Below, piece after piece: positions 1 to 8,556 of a stretch of DNA of 64,000 nucleotides. The notes under the pieces were generated by a model. The model saw only the letters and a list, made by a program, of their open reading frames with translations, had not been told where the DNA came from and did not search any database. Position 1 is the stretch's first letter. Every line of letters starts with the position of its first letter. The position numbers were made by a program, and so were the translations under genes. Origin of the DNA: Desulfobacula sp. (GTDB taxonomy: Bacteria > Desulfobacterota > Desulfobacteria > Desulfobacterales > Desulfobacteraceae). Location of the stretch: assembly GCF_030145145.1 (NCBI RefSeq), contig NZ_JAQYWD010000024.1, forward strand, positions 1 to 64,000. The letters are read 5' to 3'.

Positions 1-36
1 GGCATATTCAAATTATTCATAATCCAATTCCGGTAT

Positions 37-111
37 ATTGGAGATACTGTAGAATGCCCAGAACCCGGTAAATATTTTTTCAAAATCTCTTGAAATCAAG
101 TTGATATATTA
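37..111. repeat. imperfect direct repeat, copy 1
   Basis: Shares the blocks TTGGAGATACWGTAG and CTCTTGRAATCAAGWTGATA, in the same order and about 50 bases apart, with 1374-1448. The two copies flank the PEP-CTERM gene and its control region. Function unknown; possibly scars of a duplication or of an inserted cassette. Confidence 0.6.
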
Positions 112-197
112 AAAAATAATGTGGAATAATGGCTGGGATCGATACAATTGGCTCGTATAGTGGAATTGAAACTCAGAGAATAATGGGAGGATATAAC

Positions 198-230
198 AGA
201 AAAAGGCAGAGCCATTTATGACCCTGCCTT
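198..230 (-). terminator. Rho-independent terminator of the PEP-CTERM gene
   Basis: On the minus strand AAGGCAG and CTGCCTT form a 7-bp stem around a 14-base loop, followed by a T run. It sits 24 bases past the stop codon of the PEP-CTERM gene, as expected for a single-gene transcript. Confidence 0.75.
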
Positions 231-253
231 AAAAGTTGATTCTATACTTTATG

Positions 254-886
254 CTATTTTTTTCTTCTGCTTACTCCGGCAAGTCCTATTAGGCCAACAC
301 CAAAAAGAAGCATTGTGGCTGGTTCGGGTGTTGGAGCTGGAGTTGAATTTAGTTGAATATTATCGATAAAAGCTGAAGTGTCACCTTGATTACCAATAAT
401 ACCAGCAAAGGTAAGAGAATGTGATCCCGCCGCAAATGCCCCTAGATTAAGTACACTATTGGTCCAAGTTATAGAATTAACAGCTAAGGTATTTAACGCT
501 ACCCCGTCTATGCTTATGGCAATCTGCTGTCCGACGGCATAGTTTGGTCTTAAAGCCCAATAAAAGTCAACCGAGAGGTCCGATGTCGACGACAGCGTAA
601 ATTCTTGAGAAGTGCTTGAAATGCCCTGCAAAAAGGCGAACTGGTTTCCTTCCTGCGCAACCCCTCCCCAAGCCGTATTACTCTTCGAAACACCAGCACC
701 GCCAGTAAATGTCCAGCCAACATCTGGCCCAGTAGGAAGATAGGCATAACCAGTCCCACTGATACCAGAACCAGTCCAACTTTCTTCGAAACCTGCATTG
801 GTAATTGATGTAGCACTTGCCAATCCAGTCACACAGAGTATTAACAATCCAGTAACAAACATTAATAATAATTTTTTCATATTCAT
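254..886 (-). CDS. PEP-CTERM sorting domain protein
   Basis: Exported protein of about 210 residues. It has a hydrophobic N-terminal signal peptide (roughly residues 4-25), a Gly/Ser/Thr-rich beta-strand body, and a C-terminal PEP-CTERM tripartite signal: PEPAT at about residue 189, a short hydrophobic helix, and the basic end SRRKK. In this family the tail is recognised by an exosortase at the inner membrane and the protein is released to the surface or the exopolysaccharide matrix. The body resembles the secreted beta-sandwich domains usual in such proteins, but its ligand cannot be told. Two in-frame ATGs lie at 886 and 880; the second is better spaced from GGAG. The gene stands behind a sigma-54 promoter and a c-di-GMP-I riboswitch. 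No exosortase is visible in the window. Confidence 0.9.
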   Translation of the reverse strand: MNMKKLLLMFVTGLLILCVTGLASATSITNAGFEESWTGSGISGTGYAYLPTGPDVGWTFTGGAGVSKSNTAWGGVAQEGNQFAFLQGISSTSQEFTLSSTSDLSVDFYWALRPNYAVGQQIAISIDGVALNTLAVNSITWTNSVLNLGAFAAGSHSLTFAGIIGNQGDTSAFIDNIQLNSTPAPTPEPATMLLFGVGLIGLAGVSRRKK

Positions 887-904
887 CTCCGATCAATATT
901 CAGT

Positions 905-982
905 TTTTGGCAACTTGGCTATCTTCACCATAAGACCCTTTGACTTTCCGTCCCAGCTTCACAACAGGTTTGGCTTTGTCAC
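905..982 (-). ncRNA. c-di-GMP-I (GEMM-I) riboswitch
   Basis: Read on the minus strand, the leader shows the GEMM-I landmarks in order: CAAACC, a P2 stem capped by the GNRA tetraloop GTGA, the conserved GGGACGGAAAG core, then GGGTCTTA, and the 3' block GATAGCCAAGTTGCC. GEMM-I aptamers bind cyclic di-GMP. The aptamer ends about 15 bases before the GGAG ribosome site of the PEP-CTERM gene, and no terminator stem lies between, so control is more likely at translation. Recognised by motif only, without covariance scoring. Confidence 0.88.
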
Positions 983-995
983 GCTGTATTGAAAA

Positions 996-1009
996 GCAAT
1001 ATTTATTCC
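996..1009 (-). promoter_or_regulatory. sigma-54 promoter (-24/-12)
   Basis: Minus-strand GG-N10-GC with the TTGC form at -12 (GGAATAAATATTGC). Transcription would start near 984, just before the riboswitch. The same 14 bases occur at 16373-16386 ahead of a second riboswitch-like sequence. Confidence 0.7.
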
Positions 1010-1522
1010 TATGATATAATCAAAGTTAGATTATTTTTTAAGGCACTGATTTTATTTATATAAATTTTGGGCAAATAAGTTCCATATTAATATAAAAATA
1101 CAAATACATATAAAAATGAGCAAAAGATGTAATAAATTATGTAAAAAATGTTATAGCATTGTGGTGTTTTTCTTCGTCCTTACCTCAAAGATATATTTTT
1201 CCTGGTCTTACAAAAATTCATCATGAGTAGTTACCCATCATTGTTCTGATCCTCTTTTTTATAATTTTTCAGTATCGTTTTCATAAACCTTTTCAAACTT
1301 TTCTATCTTTAATGTGAAATTCATATATATGGAAACCCGCATGACCAAATGAATCAAGACTCCATTACGTTTAATTGGAGATACAGTAGCCTTGATCAAA
1401 GCCTTAAAAACTGTTTTTAGAAGCTCTTGGAATCAAGATGATATATTACCTTAACAGAGGACACACCAGATCCCATTAAGCTTTTCACATTAGCCAAACA
1501 TCTTTTTGTCCAGGTCTTCTTG
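1010..1522. other. non-coding stretch upstream of the riboswitch gene
   Basis: AT-rich. Apart from the second copy of the direct repeat (1374-1448), I see no coding capacity and no convincing RNA. An enhancer-binding-protein site for the sigma-54 promoter would be expected here, but I cannot point to one. Confidence 0.5.
1374..1448. repeat. imperfect direct repeat, copy 2
   Basis: Second copy of the sequence at 37-111, in the same orientation and with the same internal spacing of about 50 bases between the two conserved blocks. Confidence 0.6.
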
Positions 1523-2203
1523 TCAAGGCTTACACCTCCCACATGGACGGTATCCTGCTTTTATTGCTTCTTCCCGGGAATGAAAAATAACGGTACAGTT
1601 TTTACAGTTAAAATCCTTGCATGAAGCCTGATGAAAGACATTTGATCTTCTGTTTCCATGATACACATTCGCAACGATTTTCAGGGTTTTATTATCTGTT
1701 TTAAATGATGCTTTCCCACCCCGCCGGTATTCCCATGGTGGAACAGGGTCCGGGTGACTCCAGAGACCAATCTGATTTTTCCGGGCATGTGTTTCAAGGT
1801 TTATCCAATCCCGGCAGAAACCATCTTTGCAATATTGTCGGTAAACCCAGGCTAAACCAGCTTTGATGATCTCCTGGTTTATGCAAATTTCACCAACATA
1901 AACAATTCCGACAATCCGGCCATACCGGTCAACATCTTTTTGGATAACTTTGACTTCCCTCTTGAAAACGAGGTTTGATGTAAAATTTTTAGCCTTGGTT
2001 CCGAAATCCTGTCCTTTTTCAGGAGTATCAATGCCGTATAGCCTGATTATATACTGTTTATTATTTTGAAGGACGGTTATCGTGTCACCGTCTGCAATGC
2101 CGACAACCTTCCCTTTGATGGGTGCTTGGGCAAATGATATGCCAGTAACAAGAAAGATGGCTATAAGAAAGAGAAATACGGTTTGCCGAAATATTTTACC
2201 CAT
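1523..2203 (-). CDS. exported thermonuclease-like protein with a Cys-rich tail
   Basis: 226 residues. A signal peptide (about 1-26) is followed by a staphylococcal-nuclease (SNase/TNase) domain at about 29-150, with GKVVGIADGDTI, RLYGIDTPE, the arginine of DRYGR and the closing GLW. These carry the expected Asp, Arg and Glu catalytic residues, so a Ca2+-dependent secreted nuclease of DNA and RNA is likely. The last 45 residues hold CKDFNCKNC and CGRCK in an arrangement like the metal-binding fold of Ada-type proteins, often fused to SNase domains in environmental bacteria. Single gene; the role could be nutrient scavenging or degradation of extracellular DNA. Confidence 0.88.
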   Translation of the reverse strand: MGKIFRQTVFLFLIAIFLVTGISFAQAPIKGKVVGIADGDTITVLQNNKQYIIRLYGIDTPEKGQDFGTKAKNFTSNLVFKREVKVIQKDVDRYGRIVGIVYVGEICINQEIIKAGLAWVYRQYCKDGFCRDWINLETHARKNQIGLWSHPDPVPPWEYRRGGKASFKTDNKTLKIVANVYHGNRRSNVFHQASCKDFNCKNCTVIFHSREEAIKAGYRPCGRCKP

Positions 2204-2309
2204 GTGCTGGGTCCCCTATCAGTTGAACAATCGATATCTTTATTATCATGCCTAAGAAAAACACTGTTATCTTTCAAGAATTAGAAGATTGTGGATGGCA
2301 AGCCCCACA

Positions 2310-2996
2310 TTATCCATTCAGATAATGACCCACCGTAAAACGCAAATCTTCATCCAGATCATCCTGGCCAGATAACCACTGCAAATAATCTTTCGGAATA
2401 TCTCTGAAAAAAACGCCTTTATGCTTTCCAAAATACATTCGATTCAGCAGAATCGGTTTGCTTGAAATTTCCATCATTTTTTCTTCAACAGCTGCGGGTC
2501 CAATATCCTTGCTCATCCTTGCAAATAATCGTTCAAACAATTTTTCAAGAACCAGGATGTCACCCAAAGCGTCATGGGCAGTCGCTTCAATTTTAAGCCC
2601 CAGGAAATATCTTAAATATTGAAGACCATACCTTAATATTTTCCCCTCTGGGTCCAGATATCTGGCAAGTTTTAAAGAACAGATAACCTTTTGAGGGTGG
2701 ACACCCTCCTTAATAAGCATATCAACATCAAATTTGGCATTGTGAGCGACAAGAATATTCTTATCATCGTTGAATAATTTAACCAATTTTTGATGCTGAT
2801 TGCTGTTCTTAAACATCGGTTTATTTTCAACCATTTCATTTGTAATATGATGGACACACATGGAATCAATTGAAATTGGTAATGGTGGCTTGAATAGCTC
2901 GTTCACAATTTCACCTGTTTCAAGTTTATACGCGAGCTGACACAACCTATCTTTTTCTCCAGTCCCAGTAGTTTCGGTGTCGAGGAATATGAACAT
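2310..2996 (-). CDS. DnaQ-like 3'-5' exonuclease with a C-terminal DUF3820-like domain
   Basis: 228 residues. The DEDDh exonuclease motifs are complete: FLDTETTG near the N-terminus (Asp, Glu), AHNAKFD in the middle, and HDALGD near residue 140. After residue about 180 there is a small domain (MYFGKHKG, then DYLQWL) resembling the DUF3820 fold that accompanies single-stranded DNA exonucleases. The family removes nucleotides from 3' ends of DNA or RNA. It stands alone next to McrBC, in the same orientation, 254 bases downstream of McrC. It may be a housekeeping accessory nuclease or belong to the defence cluster. Confidence 0.85.
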   Translation of the reverse strand: MFIFLDTETTGTGEKDRLCQLAYKLETGEIVNELFKPPLPISIDSMCVHHITNEMVENKPMFKNSNQHQKLVKLFNDDKNILVAHNAKFDVDMLIKEGVHPQKVICSLKLARYLDPEGKILRYGLQYLRYFLGLKIEATAHDALGDILVLEKLFERLFARMSKDIGPAAVEEKMMEISSKPILLNRMYFGKHKGVFFRDIPKDYLQWLSGQDDLDEDLRFTVGHYLNG

Positions 2997-3249
2997 GAAT
3001 CTCCGCTTTCTTATGTTTTTGTATTGGATCTTGTATGCTTATCAAAAAGGGTCGGTTGATTCAAGCAAAGTTGCTGTTGTAATTGTATATAAGGGAATTG
3101 AATACCTGACCGGAAATTTTCAAGGATATCGATACGACACATTGGGATTGGGTTATTTTTCAAACCATGGACTAACAGGGATAGTCTTGGGTGAATTTTT
3201 AACTTAGAGGTCAAACCCAAACAAATAGAAGTCAACACCTCACAATTAT

Positions 3250-4512
3250 CTAAACGACGAGGTCATTTATTTTTTTAACAGTCTGTACAATATTATCAAA
3301 GCTTATTTCTGTAATATCGATTTGAATTATTGAAAGTGTAATCGTTTTTTGGCCGTTAGGAATTGAATATTGCTCGACAATAGATTTGCTATTTTGTCCT
3401 TTAAACAAGGGGTATACAAGGTAGATTGATAAGCAATTGTATCGCATGGCATACGTGCAAACCTGGTATAAATCTGTCGCTGTAATTTTTAATTTATTAT
3501 TTTCAATGTAGGGGTTTTTGAATTTTGTATCTAAAATATGTGTTACTTCCGATTTATTGTAAACTACAAAATCCGGCTGAATCGGAAAATATTTATTTCC
3601 TGATGAATTTGTAGCAAGATGCTTTGTCGATTGATAAGCAACTCTTACAGGTTGCGAATATATTGATTGCAGAACAGAAAGAAAAAATTTTTCAAACAGG
3701 ATATTTAAAGGAACAATAAAAGCAAGCGTATTTCTGTCTCCCTGGTTCAATCCGGATGTTAAATTCTGAAACAACATACCTGACAGTTCTATTAAAGGTT
3801 GATATTCCTCATTCATACGGTTAAACACGATTGAATCAAAAATTTCCTTGTGCAAAGGTATTAGGTCTACTTCCTCCAGATACGATAATCCTAAGCGTAA
3901 GTGTTTTTTATTTTCAGAATTTGACGACATAAACAGTAGTTTATGGATAGTCGTTTTAATAATTCTGTTAATTAAATTATTGACAGAAAACTCATCGCAC
4001 TGAACCCTAAGATAACCGGGTTTCTGAACTTGCTTTAAAATGGATTGGCCAAATAAGATTTTCCCGCGAACATACAATTGGTCAATATCCTGTGAAATAT
4101 ATTCTCGGTACACATTTCTTTGATGAAGAGATAAAAATCGGTTAACGAATAGTCTGATAATTATTTCTATTAAACTGTCATCGTTTTCTTCAATTGAACT
4201 TTCGTTCAAATCCTTAACATTTAAAAAATCCGACCATAATAATAAACGATATACAAAACCAAGCGATTCTTTGATTTCTTCTTTATTTTTAAGATCTAAA
4301 TTATTTGAATAAATTTTTGGAAGCACTTGAAGGCAGGTGTTTCCTTTAACCAAGCAACCAATGTATTTACTCATGCGGAAGTCACCATTGGCTTCAAGAA
4401 TACAATTTTGAGACCCAATTATTTCTTTAAATGAAAGAATGTTCTCAAAGTGGCTTTCATAACCTGACAAGGAAGTTTTATAATCCTGAAATACAGTTAT
4501 GATTTCCGGCAT
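3250..4512 (-). CDS. mcrC: McrC-like nuclease subunit of a type IV restriction system
   Basis: About 420 residues. An upstream in-frame start at 4566 would overlap McrB by 50 bases. The ATG at 4512, four bases after the McrB stop and with GAGG upstream, gives the usual McrC beginning MPEIITVFQDY. The C-terminal third carries the PD-(D/E)XK nuclease pattern: PDFVVYN, then ILDTKFK. In the McrBC family this subunit docks on the McrB GTPase ring and cleaves DNA with modified cytosines. The intact motif and the adjacent McrB support an active restriction pair. Confidence 0.88.
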   Translation of the reverse strand: MPEIITVFQDYKTSLSGYESHFENILSFKEIIGSQNCILEANGDFRMSKYIGCLVKGNTCLQVLPKIYSNNLDLKNKEEIKESLGFVYRLLLWSDFLNVKDLNESSIEENDDSLIEIIIRLFVNRFLSLHQRNVYREYISQDIDQLYVRGKILFGQSILKQVQKPGYLRVQCDEFSVNNLINRIIKTTIHKLLFMSSNSENKKHLRLGLSYLEEVDLIPLHKEIFDSIVFNRMNEEYQPLIELSGMLFQNLTSGLNQGDRNTLAFIVPLNILFEKFFLSVLQSIYSQPVRVAYQSTKHLATNSSGNKYFPIQPDFVVYNKSEVTHILDTKFKNPYIENNKLKITATDLYQVCTYAMRYNCLSIYLVYPLFKGQNSKSIVEQYSIPNGQKTITLSIIQIDITEISFDNIVQTVKKINDLVV

Positions 4513-4516
4513 AAAC

Positions 4517-6811
4517 TTAGGCCTCGTATATTCCTCTAATTGCTGAAATAAACTCTTTTTTCTCAAGCCTTTTTATCTGTGAAGTTTCGTGGCCTATAAA
4601 TTTATCTGTAATTATAGCGGCGACATTCTTATTGTCGTTGTAAAAATATTCCATCAAAAGTGGGATTATTTTATAATACCAGGTTGTATAAAGTGCTCGA
4701 TAATTAAAAAGCTCAAGAAAGTAGGCGTGTCCGATTCGGTGATCACGATCATAGTATTTTTGTATATTCAAATTCAGTTTTTTAAGAAGCTTTGCAAGGT
4801 CGATTTCATTTTCAATTATATTGTTTCCATTTTTTTCAATAACTTCGTCATTGGGTTCAATCTCACAGAATGTAAACCGCCTTCTTAAAGCAGTATCTAA
4901 AATTGCGATTGAACGGTCTGCTGTGTTCATTGTTCCAATAATATAAATGTTTGATGGTAACTTAAACGGTTTCCTAGAATACGGTAATGTAACACTTAAA
5001 ACATCCCGTTTGTCTTTCTCAATAAGGGTGATTAATTCTCCAAATATTTTCGATATATTTCCCCGGTTTATTTCATCAATTATAAGATAGCATGGGGAGT
5101 TCGTGGTCTTTGATGGGGCCTTTTTGTGGATTTCACCTGTTTTTAAAATCTCACTGATATCGGTAAACTGTATTCGTGTTAAAGGGTATACGGTTTTTAA
5201 CGTAAGCCGTACGCCGCCATTGTATTGGAAAATTTCGTATGGTGTATCAAAATGTTTAATCCACTTCACATCCCTTCTATGGGGATAATGTTTAATGTTC
5301 TTTTCATATCGATATTCTCCGGTAACAATGCCAATATCACGTATTGTGAGCGGACCATCGTAGATGAAAACAATATCCCCTTTACGAATAGTGTTAACAA
5401 ACGTATGAATGCTACTGGCATCGTTAGTTGGTTTCTGAGCAGATGGGCCTCTTTCAGCTATCAGCTTATCATAAATGGAATCATAATCACTGTTTGTAAG
5501 GTCCTCTGAGGCAAACCAGCCAATTGCAATATAATTATTATCAATACAATCATTATAAATATTTTCATCTATCGTTCTTTGACCTAATGAGATTTTGTAA
5601 ACAGTACTGTTTTTTCCGATGTTTGTAATATCTGTTTCATCTGCGTTTTCAGTTAATTGACTTAATGCTGCTCTATTGGATAATTTTTTTATAATCCCAT
5701 CCGCAACCTGATACCGTAAATGTGTTTCATTAGTAGAATCAATATCATCATCGTTAAATACAGGCCTAATACCTTCTACAAACTCTTCATATGAGTAGGA
5801 TTGGTGAAAGGTTATAAACTCAACCCTGTCATCTGAAAGTATGGTTTCGAATGGTTTAAAGACACCACATCTTTCTTTTTCAATATATTCAATTATTCTT
5901 TGGGCTGCATATGTTTTTCCTGTTCCCGGAGGCCCATACAGAATGAGATTGGGGTTATATTCCAATAACTCCTTATACTCTCCATAATCTTCCAAACTAT
6001 CATCTTCCTGGTCCTCATCTTCAGGGGGCAATACTTCTATTTCATCGGCCTTCTTTTTTACATATGATCTCTTTCGTCCCACAATAATATTATCATATAA
6101 TGCCACAGGACTTGTTACTGAAAAATATCCTTTTTCCTGTAAGTCTTCCAAAACAGCACGAATATATTTCAGTTTCTTCGTGGCATTATCTTTTTCTGCA
6201 TACTGCAACAACTCTGTTAAAGTGTAACGTTCATTGTCTTGATTGCGGGATTCATAAAGTTCCCACAATGGAAGGTATGTTTCAAATTTAGTATTATTGA
6301 AAACCTCAATGGATTGAATTTTGTAATCTTTTTTACGATCAATAATCATACGAATATCATGATCTTCATAAGTAGGTGATTCATTTAAACTGTTAAGAAC
6401 GATATAAATATTTCTGGTCTGATTGAAATCTATTTCTTCAACGGCAGGACAATCTTCACTAACAGAGATTTCAAAAAAACCGGTTTCAGCACTTTTGACG
6501 CTTTTATTTATTGTGTTTAAATTTAATTCAAAATATTTTTGCTGAAGGAATTCAGTGGATACTGAGATTGAAGGAAATTCTTTTATTACGTCAAACTCAA
6601 CCATGCCTTCTTCATTAACAGTATTTGGTTTTTCAGAATATTTGCGCACCTTCCACAGTTTCTGCACTTTGGCATTATATATTGGAAATACATAATCCCC
6701 TGGCTTTATAGCATTATACCACTTACTATCTGGCTTGCCTGCTGCATAAAAATTATCATCAAACTGTATAGGATATTTTTTGCTGATTTTACCCAAAAAT
6801 AATCGGCTCAT
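4517..6811 (-). CDS. mcrB: McrB-like AAA+ GTPase with an EVE-like domain inserted in the motor
   Basis: 764 residues. The N-terminal 110 residues look like a small beta-rich reader domain (WYNAIKPGDYVFPIY). Residues about 195-245 resemble a winged helix and are followed by an acidic linker. The AAA+ motor has GPPGTGKT at 293-300, ITFHQSYSYEEFVEG after it, LIIDEINRG at about 576-584, and the McrB signature GTMNTADRSIAILDTALRRRF. Between the Walker A and Walker B blocks, residues about 400-555 form an EVE/YTH-like module (YIAIGWFA, then FVNTIRKGDIVFIYDGP). EVE domains read modified bases in DNA, so the insert may add a second recognition surface. It forms an operon with mcrC. Confidence 0.88.
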   Translation of the reverse strand: MSRLFLGKISKKYPIQFDDNFYAAGKPDSKWYNAIKPGDYVFPIYNAKVQKLWKVRKYSEKPNTVNEEGMVEFDVIKEFPSISVSTEFLQQKYFELNLNTINKSVKSAETGFFEISVSEDCPAVEEIDFNQTRNIYIVLNSLNESPTYEDHDIRMIIDRKKDYKIQSIEVFNNTKFETYLPLWELYESRNQDNERYTLTELLQYAEKDNATKKLKYIRAVLEDLQEKGYFSVTSPVALYDNIIVGRKRSYVKKKADEIEVLPPEDEDQEDDSLEDYGEYKELLEYNPNLILYGPPGTGKTYAAQRIIEYIEKERCGVFKPFETILSDDRVEFITFHQSYSYEEFVEGIRPVFNDDDIDSTNETHLRYQVADGIIKKLSNRAALSQLTENADETDITNIGKNSTVYKISLGQRTIDENIYNDCIDNNYIAIGWFASEDLTNSDYDSIYDKLIAERGPSAQKPTNDASSIHTFVNTIRKGDIVFIYDGPLTIRDIGIVTGEYRYEKNIKHYPHRRDVKWIKHFDTPYEIFQYNGGVRLTLKTVYPLTRIQFTDISEILKTGEIHKKAPSKTTNSPCYLIIDEINRGNISKIFGELITLIEKDKRDVLSVTLPYSRKPFKLPSNIYIIGTMNTADRSIAILDTALRRRFTFCEIEPNDEVIEKNGNNIIENEIDLAKLLKKLNLNIQKYYDRDHRIGHAYFLELFNYRALYTTWYYKIIPLLMEYFYNDNKNVAAIITDKFIGHETSQIKRLEKKEFISAIRGIYEA

Positions 6812-7079
6812 TCTTATCTCCAGTTATATAATTTCAAACCAATGCAAGTTTTAATTTGTTATTGAAATATCATTTTTTATTATTCACACCAATTTCCTAA
6901 TTTTCTTCAAAACAATCAGAATCAATCATCTTAACTAAAGTTTCGCACTTAATAATTTCATTTAAAAGGTAAGCGACAACATTATCACAGCATATTTCGG
7001 TATCATAAAAGCTCCTTTGGCATAGGCTGGCCTCTAACTCTTATTTATGTTCCATGTTCCAATAACAATTTCAACGAGT

Positions 7080-8528
7080 TTAACTTAACTCTGTTTTAAG
7101 TTTTTCAATTGCCTGTATTGCAGAATTAAGCTCATTTTTGATTTCATGTTTTTCAAGGTTGTAATGGCTGAATGTGTTTAACACCAGACTTCTGTATTTT
7201 TCAACATCCGTGACCACAGTGACGTCGACACCCCCCTTTATCTCGTTCCAGAAGTCTTCTGTGGTGTAGGAATTTAATTTTGATTTAAAGGACACTTTAA
7301 TTTTGTTTTTTTCACAGTATTTTTGGATAATTTTTTCAAAATATGAGCGGACATAAACAGCGGCAGATTTATAGTCACATAGATGATAGTGAACTTTTGC
7401 CTTCTGGAGCAAATTTCCTCCATCAATGATCAAGGGCATTTCATATCCACTTTTTGTTGTCTGGGCATAGAATTCCAATGTTTGCCAAAGGCTTTGGTCA
7501 ATAAATCCTTTGGCGTATTCAAACCATGGTTTGTCATAAGTGCTTAGGATAATCTGGTAATCACTAAAGTCATTTTCCAAAATTTCTAATAGTGGCATCC
7601 GGTTTGAAATATCAAGACCGATAAAAATATCATCCAGAAATAAAAGTTTATGATTAATACCCTGAGGGTGCCGTTTAATCATCCCCATATAAATTGAGAT
7701 CGCAATGGCAGATAACCGAGCTTCGTTTAAAAACAAGTGGGGTTTTTGAACATCATGTCCAGCAAATGTTACACGAACACGAACGATTGCATTCTCAAAA
7801 TAAGTATATTCTTTGTTGGGCCTCACTTGCGGAAAGGAAAGTGCAATTTCCATTTGGTCATCGAATTTTTTAAGAATAGGGGCTGAATGTTTCAAGATAT
7901 AATCCGGGCTTTGGTCATTAAACAACTCACCAAATGCTTCATTGAATACTTTCAACGCGGAATTGACAGCGGCCTTTTTCTTGGTAATATTGAATTCCCT
8001 ACCGGTGGGTTGTGCTATAAGTTCTTCCAGGTCTGTATATAATTCACCCAGCTCTTTTCCTTGGGTTAGCACAAATTTAAAATGTTTGAGTACTCCGTTT
8101 ACAAGTAGCGGGAAAAGATTAATCTCATCATCTTTTTTCAGATGGTGAATGTCCAGAAGATGTTTATATGTCAAAAAGCTTTTGAGCTTGTTGGCGTCCC
8201 GAATACTTGTGTCGCCAGCATCCCCAAGATCTTTGCCGGTTTGGGTAAACGAATATTTGCCTGCCGAATGGTTGCCCTGGAAGTCAGGCTTGAAATCAAT
8301 CTTTATGCCGGTATTTCCCTTTTCTCCATCGTCAATAAAAACATTTTCAAGTTCGGAAAGATCGATATCCTCTATTGAAGCCTGGAAAAAATCTTTCAGG
8401 GCAAAATAAAGTGAACTTTTCCCACTCCCGTTTTCACCATATATGAAAAGATTTTTCCTTTTAACTTGGATTGTGTGGGTTCCCATAAAGGCTTTATAGT
8501 TTGTAATTTCAATCCTATCTATTTTCAT
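7080..8528 (-). CDS. RecF/SMC-like AAA ATPase of the candidate three-gene defence system
   Basis: 482 residues. The start KIDRIEITNYKAF is typical of the RecF/SbcC-like class. Walker A is YGENGSGKSS at about residues 30-39. An ABC-signature-like block is LNEARLSAIAISIYMG near residue 270, and Walker B is LLFLDDIFIGLD near 295. Instead of a long coiled-coil there is a helical C-terminal third of unknown fold. Last gene of a row with the PLD-helicase and the type IIG-like protein, 28 bases behind the latter, so co-transcription is likely. ATPases of this kind often act as sensors or effectors beside restriction genes. I do not recognise a named system. Confidence 0.8.
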   Translation of the reverse strand: MKIDRIEITNYKAFMGTHTIQVKRKNLFIYGENGSGKSSLYFALKDFFQASIEDIDLSELENVFIDDGEKGNTGIKIDFKPDFQGNHSAGKYSFTQTGKDLGDAGDTSIRDANKLKSFLTYKHLLDIHHLKKDDEINLFPLLVNGVLKHFKFVLTQGKELGELYTDLEELIAQPTGREFNITKKKAAVNSALKVFNEAFGELFNDQSPDYILKHSAPILKKFDDQMEIALSFPQVRPNKEYTYFENAIVRVRVTFAGHDVQKPHLFLNEARLSAIAISIYMGMIKRHPQGINHKLLFLDDIFIGLDISNRMPLLEILENDFSDYQIILSTYDKPWFEYAKGFIDQSLWQTLEFYAQTTKSGYEMPLIIDGGNLLQKAKVHYHLCDYKSAAVYVRSYFEKIIQKYCEKNKIKVSFKSKLNSYTTEDFWNEIKGGVDVTVVTDVEKYRSLVLNTFSHYNLEKHEIKNELNSAIQAIEKLKTELS

Positions 8529-8556
8529 AGAATAATGTTTCCCTGAGGTTCTGATT

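Noticed and set aside
3011-3238. Minus-strand frame of 75 codons upstream of the DnaQ-like gene
   Set aside because: No ribosome site and no recognisable domain; the opposite strand is equally open.
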